The notes beneath the pieces were generated by a model. That model worked only from the letters and a program-made list of their open reading frames with translations, made no database searches and was not told the origin of the DNA. The position numbers and the translations under genes were made by a program. From Cyrtodaria siliqua (lineage: Eukaryota > Mollusca > Bivalvia > Adapedonta > Hiatellidae), in assembly GCA_037043455.1 (NCBI GenBank), contig JAWPHD010000283.1:1-64000 (forward strand): a stretch of 64,000 bases of DNA, in the 5' to 3' direction. Shown piece after piece: positions 60,201 through 64,000 of the stretch (within the stretch, counting starts at the first letter, position 1; each line of letters starts with the position of its first letter).

Positions 60201-62085
60201 CCTTCCAAGTTGACCAAGTGAACTTTTCGAAGTTCTTATTATTTGCTGAAAATGTTTAGTGTTGAAAATACCATATTGGAACGAGAAATAAACTCAGTTT
60301 CCCTTCTCTTTATAACCTGTTCAAAGTTTCCAATCTCTTCGTTATTAGGTCTGACAAATATAAATAACGGTAATTTTGCCAAAGGCGGATCGAGATTTCG
60401 TGATTAGGTGGCATATAACTTTTGAAATAAATGATTGACGATCAAAAACAATGATCTTAGCCTGATGAGTTTGTTTACCAGGTCACGAAACTTTTTTTTT
60501 TGAGGGAGTTTGGGGTCTTCTTGTATATCTGGTTTGGTTTGGAATGCATATATATTATGTTAACGGGTTTTCAGATGTTATGGGTCGTTCGATCTCCAAC
60601 CTTGTATCCTCATCTGGAAATGAGCATTATGTTTTCCATGAAAGTACATCTAAAATATAAAGTAGTTGTATTTTATTTATATACATATAATGGAGACCCG
60701 TGGGCGAGTCTAGGGTTTCAGATAGTAATGTATACCTTATAGTTGTAAGGGCACACTATGAGATCAGAAATCATGATTTCAAAATAGGAGGATGAAGTGG
60801 GATACAAGTAATAACACGATGTGGGTCAGCATGTTTTTAAGCACGTAGTAGCCTTCCCCACCCACACCCACACCACCCCCCCGAACACACACATACACAC
60901 TACAAAAACAAAAAGTACAAAAAAAGAAGAAAAAGGTACGGTACAGGTTTGCGGCGAATGTATGGAGATGGTGAGGTGTTCTTAATATTTTCTTTCATAA
61001 TATGTGCAGGCCATGGCTAACGTCAACATGACTTGATGCAAAGAAAGAAAAGAAGAAGAAAAAGGCCGGTCTGCTGAGGTAGAGAGAGAGACAGTTCAAA
61101 TAGGACAGTGGGATTTAAATCATCAGTGGATGACATAGGAAGAGTTAGTTTTTTGTTGTTGTTTTAAAGTCCAAACATTCTTAGGCTATTTGTTACAATA
61201 AACTTGTTTTTCTTAATTCTTTTTGAGGGTCTCAATATTTGTTGTTGAAGTGAGCCCTTTTTTTCCTTTTTTGATATATATATTATATTTTTTTTGTATC
61301 ATTATTTTTTTTTGTGGCGTGTCGGTTGGGGTGTTTGATGTGATGGTGTATGGGGAGTAAGTCTGACTACGCACATCACACACAATGGTGGTATCGTGAC
61401 TCAAGTTTAAATTTAGTTTCGTCAATAGAATGTGCTGCAAACACTATGTCTTGCGGATTATAGACCCATTCTGCATATAAATGAAGGGTATCCTGGATTT
61501 CCATTCATGTTTGCACCATATGCTTCTTTTTGGAGAGGAGGGGGCGTTATGGTGCACCGTAATCCCAAACTTCTTACATCGTACCTTCCTTAAAAATCCC
61601 CCCACCCACACACACATCCCCTACTCTGATCCGCACTTCAATTTGTTAAACAGGGTAACTTCCCTTAGGTATTATGTCATAATCATCTGTAATAATTATG
61701 TTGAGAATACCCCCCCTATAACGTGTTTGCGACGAGTCAAAATAGAATTGTGAGCTAACTGTGTTGATTATATAGCCTTTCTAGCCGCTTTAAAGATTGT
61801 ATTCGGACACAAGTTGTTGAAATAGCATGTTAACAGAATATATAACATTACGTTGATACAATAACATGCTAGTTTTTCGAAGTTGACTGAACTGACAACA
61901 TCGACGTAAAAATCGCTGTATTTTTTGCATGTCTGATGCTCGATTTGAAAGCATTCAATAAATATTTTGATGATTTTTTTTACTTATGACATTCTTTTCA
62001 TTGGTATAAATAATTTCAAATCGAGGAGGTAGTGGCAATAATGGCTGCGTATATAAGAATTTCGATTTTTCTTCATTTATTTCGG
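57266..62085. other. long non-coding stretch, no supported gene
   Basis: No exon with a recognisable domain and no tandem array was seen. Frames of 70-90 codons (57900, 58538, 59466, 60500, 61481 on +; 61213 on -) look like chance AT-rich frames. Small features are a T run at 58345-58360, C/A-rich CACCCACACCCACACCACCC at about 60857, and purine-rich AAAGAAAAGAAGAAGAAAAA at about 61044. Confidence 0.5.
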
Positions 62086-62090
62086 TCAAT

Positions 62091-62155
62091 TCAAGCCAAC
62101 AAAATGGCGGATTTTCAGGTTTTTCCCCTGAAAATCCGCCATTTTGTTGGCTTGA
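62091..62155. repeat. perfect 29-bp hairpin with 7-base loop
   Basis: TCAAGCCAACAAAATGGCGG plus ATTTTCAGG at 62091-62119 is followed by a seven-base loop and the exact inverse at 62127-62155. No mismatch. The length fits a small foldback element or a hairpin RNA; nothing else decides between them. Confidence 0.92.
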
Positions 62156-62446
62156 GAGGTACTCGGTAGGGAACTATTTTTAACGTTGCCATATAGTTGT
62201 CAAGTGAGTGGAGACGCCCAAGGAAATAACCACTTGCGTACCCACTGATAATATTCAAAGAGGTCTAAAGGAATGTTGCAGTAACACGTTAATAGTACAT
62301 TGGATGATTTTTTCTAAGCTTAACATTCATATATTAATCGAAAAAAACAAACGTTTGAAAAAAACGCTTTTACTATAATTATTACTGTTAAGCTAATCAC
62401 TTTTCTGGACAGGTTTGCAAACTATCCATAAAACAGATTTAGCTTC

Positions 62447-62665
62447 ATGTTTAACAACAACAACAACAACAACAACAACAACCACAATATCAACAGCAAC
62501 AACAACAATAATAACAAATACAATAACAATAATAACAACAAAAACACAACCATCACCATGATAAATAACAGCAACAACAACAACAAAAACAACAACACCA
62601 CCACCACCACCACCAATAATAAAAATAATAATAATAATAATACGGATAATAATAATCAGCATAAT
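62447..62665. repeat. imperfect (AAC)n / (AAT)n / (ACC)n trinucleotide repeat
   Basis: Runs of AAC, CAA and AAT with a CACCACCACCACCACCACC block at about 62595. All six frames look open because the repeat lacks stops in some; the Asn- or Val/Leu-rich frames are not genes. Confidence 0.95.
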
Positions 62666-63505
62666 AGTAGATGCCCCGTTGTGAGCCTCGCTAAAACATG
62701 GTATTGTATTACATAAGACGGACGTTTTATGTCCCGTTTTTTATATTTGCAGATTACCCCTTTACCATGAATGCCATTCGGAACAAGAAAATAATGGCGG
62801 ATAGTGCAATCATGGATTAATTGGAAATGGCATAAATATGTATTAACGAACAAGTGAGTACGAGTTTGTTATTATTATAAGTGTGTATAACACAGTTAAA
62901 CTCTTTAACACAGTATGTAATCTGTATAAGAATACGAATTCATGTAATCCACCTCGTTAAGAGTAAAGTAGTTGAATATTGATTTGATCATGTGATTACC
63001 TGTGTTTTTCAAAGATATAATGCTATTCTTATAGGTATACGTAGTTAAATGGTTTATTATTTTAAAGAGACTGACGGCAATCTAGATTTCATTAAAACTC
63101 GCGGCGTCACATTTATTTTCCTCTACATGCCTTTTGTTCAATCATTAATATTAATTATAAGAATAATATGAAGCAAATTGTTTGTGTTCATTACTAACTG
63201 TTGAGGATATTATACCAGTTATATATTTAACCTATGGCAGAATAACGTAAACAAATGAAAACTAAAACTTGTATTTACTTATACGCCAGCAGGATTAAAG
63301 TCGGAATGATACTGGATAAATAAATGGAAATGCTAATTTTATGTTTTGATGAAAACTTCACGACTGTCTTGTGTCCCTTTAATATACGGATACTGATTGT
63401 TTTGTCACTGCACATAGTTTCAGTACATGCATAGTGTTGCTGACACTAATTTTAACAATGTGTAATAGAGAATCATTATATTGGACATTAATAGTGTGTG
63501 TTTCA
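62666..63505. other. non-coding stretch, nothing recognised
   Basis: AT-rich. GTGTCCCTTTAATA at 63371-63384 is a lone piece of the 29-bp minisatellite unit. Confidence 0.45.
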
Positions 63506-63510
63506 GTTAA

Positions 63511-63565
63511 TTATAATAATAATAATAATAATATTAAGGATAATACTAATCATCATAATAATAGT
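63511..63565. repeat. short (AAT)n tract
   Basis: TAATAATAATAATAATAATA followed by imperfect units. The phrase GTGAGCCTC(A/G)CTAAAACA after it also follows the trinucleotide repeat at about 62680-62698, so the two sites share a larger repeat. Confidence 0.75.
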
Positions 63566-63977
63566 TGTGAGCCTCACTAAAACACACTCACCATCCATCA
63601 AACCGTTTGTCCATATATCCGTCCGTCCGTCAGTCCATCCTTTCGATCTTTCTTTCACTCATACAGAAAGTTTGACTATAATATTATTGTTTATCAACAT
63701 GCAATATGACAAATATACTGAAGAATTAGATCGAAAGCGAACATGCCTGTACAACACCTGCCTGTACAACACCTGCGTAACCGTATACTGAGACAAATCT
63801 GTACGAATTGGCGCAATTTAATTATTCAACTATTGTGCAGCGATCTGTGTTATTTTGGTGTGCTAAAGTGCAATGAAACTATGGCGATTGAGGAAAGAAC
63901 ACGTATTATGAAATCGTATATTTTTATTGTTTGTCTAACATATTTAACTACTAATAATATTTTCATATGTGTATACT

Positions 63978-64000
63978 TTAAAGGGACACATGCCACTCTT
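63978..64000 (-). repeat. inverted piece of the 29-bp minisatellite at window end
   Basis: TTTAAAGGGACACATGCCAC is the inverse of a unit with TGTGTCCCTTTAA. It may be the start of a second array beyond the window, or a single copy. Confidence 0.4.

Noticed and set aside
62393..62716. Val/Leu-rich and Asn-rich frames
   Set aside because: Translated trinucleotide repeat.

Overview
The window is nuclear DNA of an invertebrate animal, most likely a mollusc and probably a bivalve. The reasons are AT-rich non-coding sequence, introns with GT-AG ends, tRNA-derived SINEs with a short repeated tail, a Tc1-type transposon, an HSPA12-type HSP70 exon (a family greatly expanded in bivalves) and a BEN-domain gene. 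Nothing prokaryotic is present: no operons, no CRISPR array, no rRNA. The species is not identifiable from the sequence alone.

Only two host genes are supportable. A BEN-domain gene lies on the + strand at about 15.4-19.75 kb. It has three coding exons plus a probable 3' UTR exon, but the BEN domain is broken by one missing base beside a run of six A. The 3' terminal exon of an HSPA12-like gene lies on the - strand at 22.76-23.51 kb; no upstream exon was recognised.

The rest is dominated by tandem repeats. The largest is an array of 57-bp monomers from about 23.98 to 47.60 kb (about 380 monomers by arithmetic). It has higher-order duplications and two copies of a 1.0-kb LTR-like island. Because 57 is a multiple of three and the monomer lacks a stop in one frame, the array shows a stop-free frame of 15.8 kb. 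That frame opens without an ATG and varies mostly at amino-acid-changing positions, so it is best read as satellite DNA. Other arrays are a 41-bp array (4.5-7.06 kb), a 54-bp array (20.3-22.1 kb), a 12-bp array (22.34-22.71 kb), a 29-bp array (51.5-52.64 kb), a 23-bp array (53.98-54.09 kb) and several microsatellites.

Mobile DNA includes a complete but inactive Tc1-like element (48.586-50.165 kb) with its target-site TA and a transposase intron, at least five tRNA-SINE copies or fragments, a TA-flanked MITE at 3.44 kb, and several foldback elements. Layout: 0-4.4 kb dispersed repeats; 4.4-7.1 kb satellite; 7.1-15.3 kb SINEs and foldbacks; 15.4-19.75 kb BEN gene; 20.1-22.7 kb foldback and two arrays; 22.76-23.5 kb HSPA12 exon; 23.9-47.6 kb giant array; 48.2-50.8 kb Tc1 and SINE; 51.5-64 kb minisatellites, SINE pair, hairpin and long stretches with no recognisable feature. 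The most interesting signals are in the repeat biology: a recurrent monomer with a paired change in both arms of its hairpin, an apparent seed region at the left edge of the giant array, and matching ends on the 41-bp and 54-bp arrays that suggest they are parts of one mobile element family.
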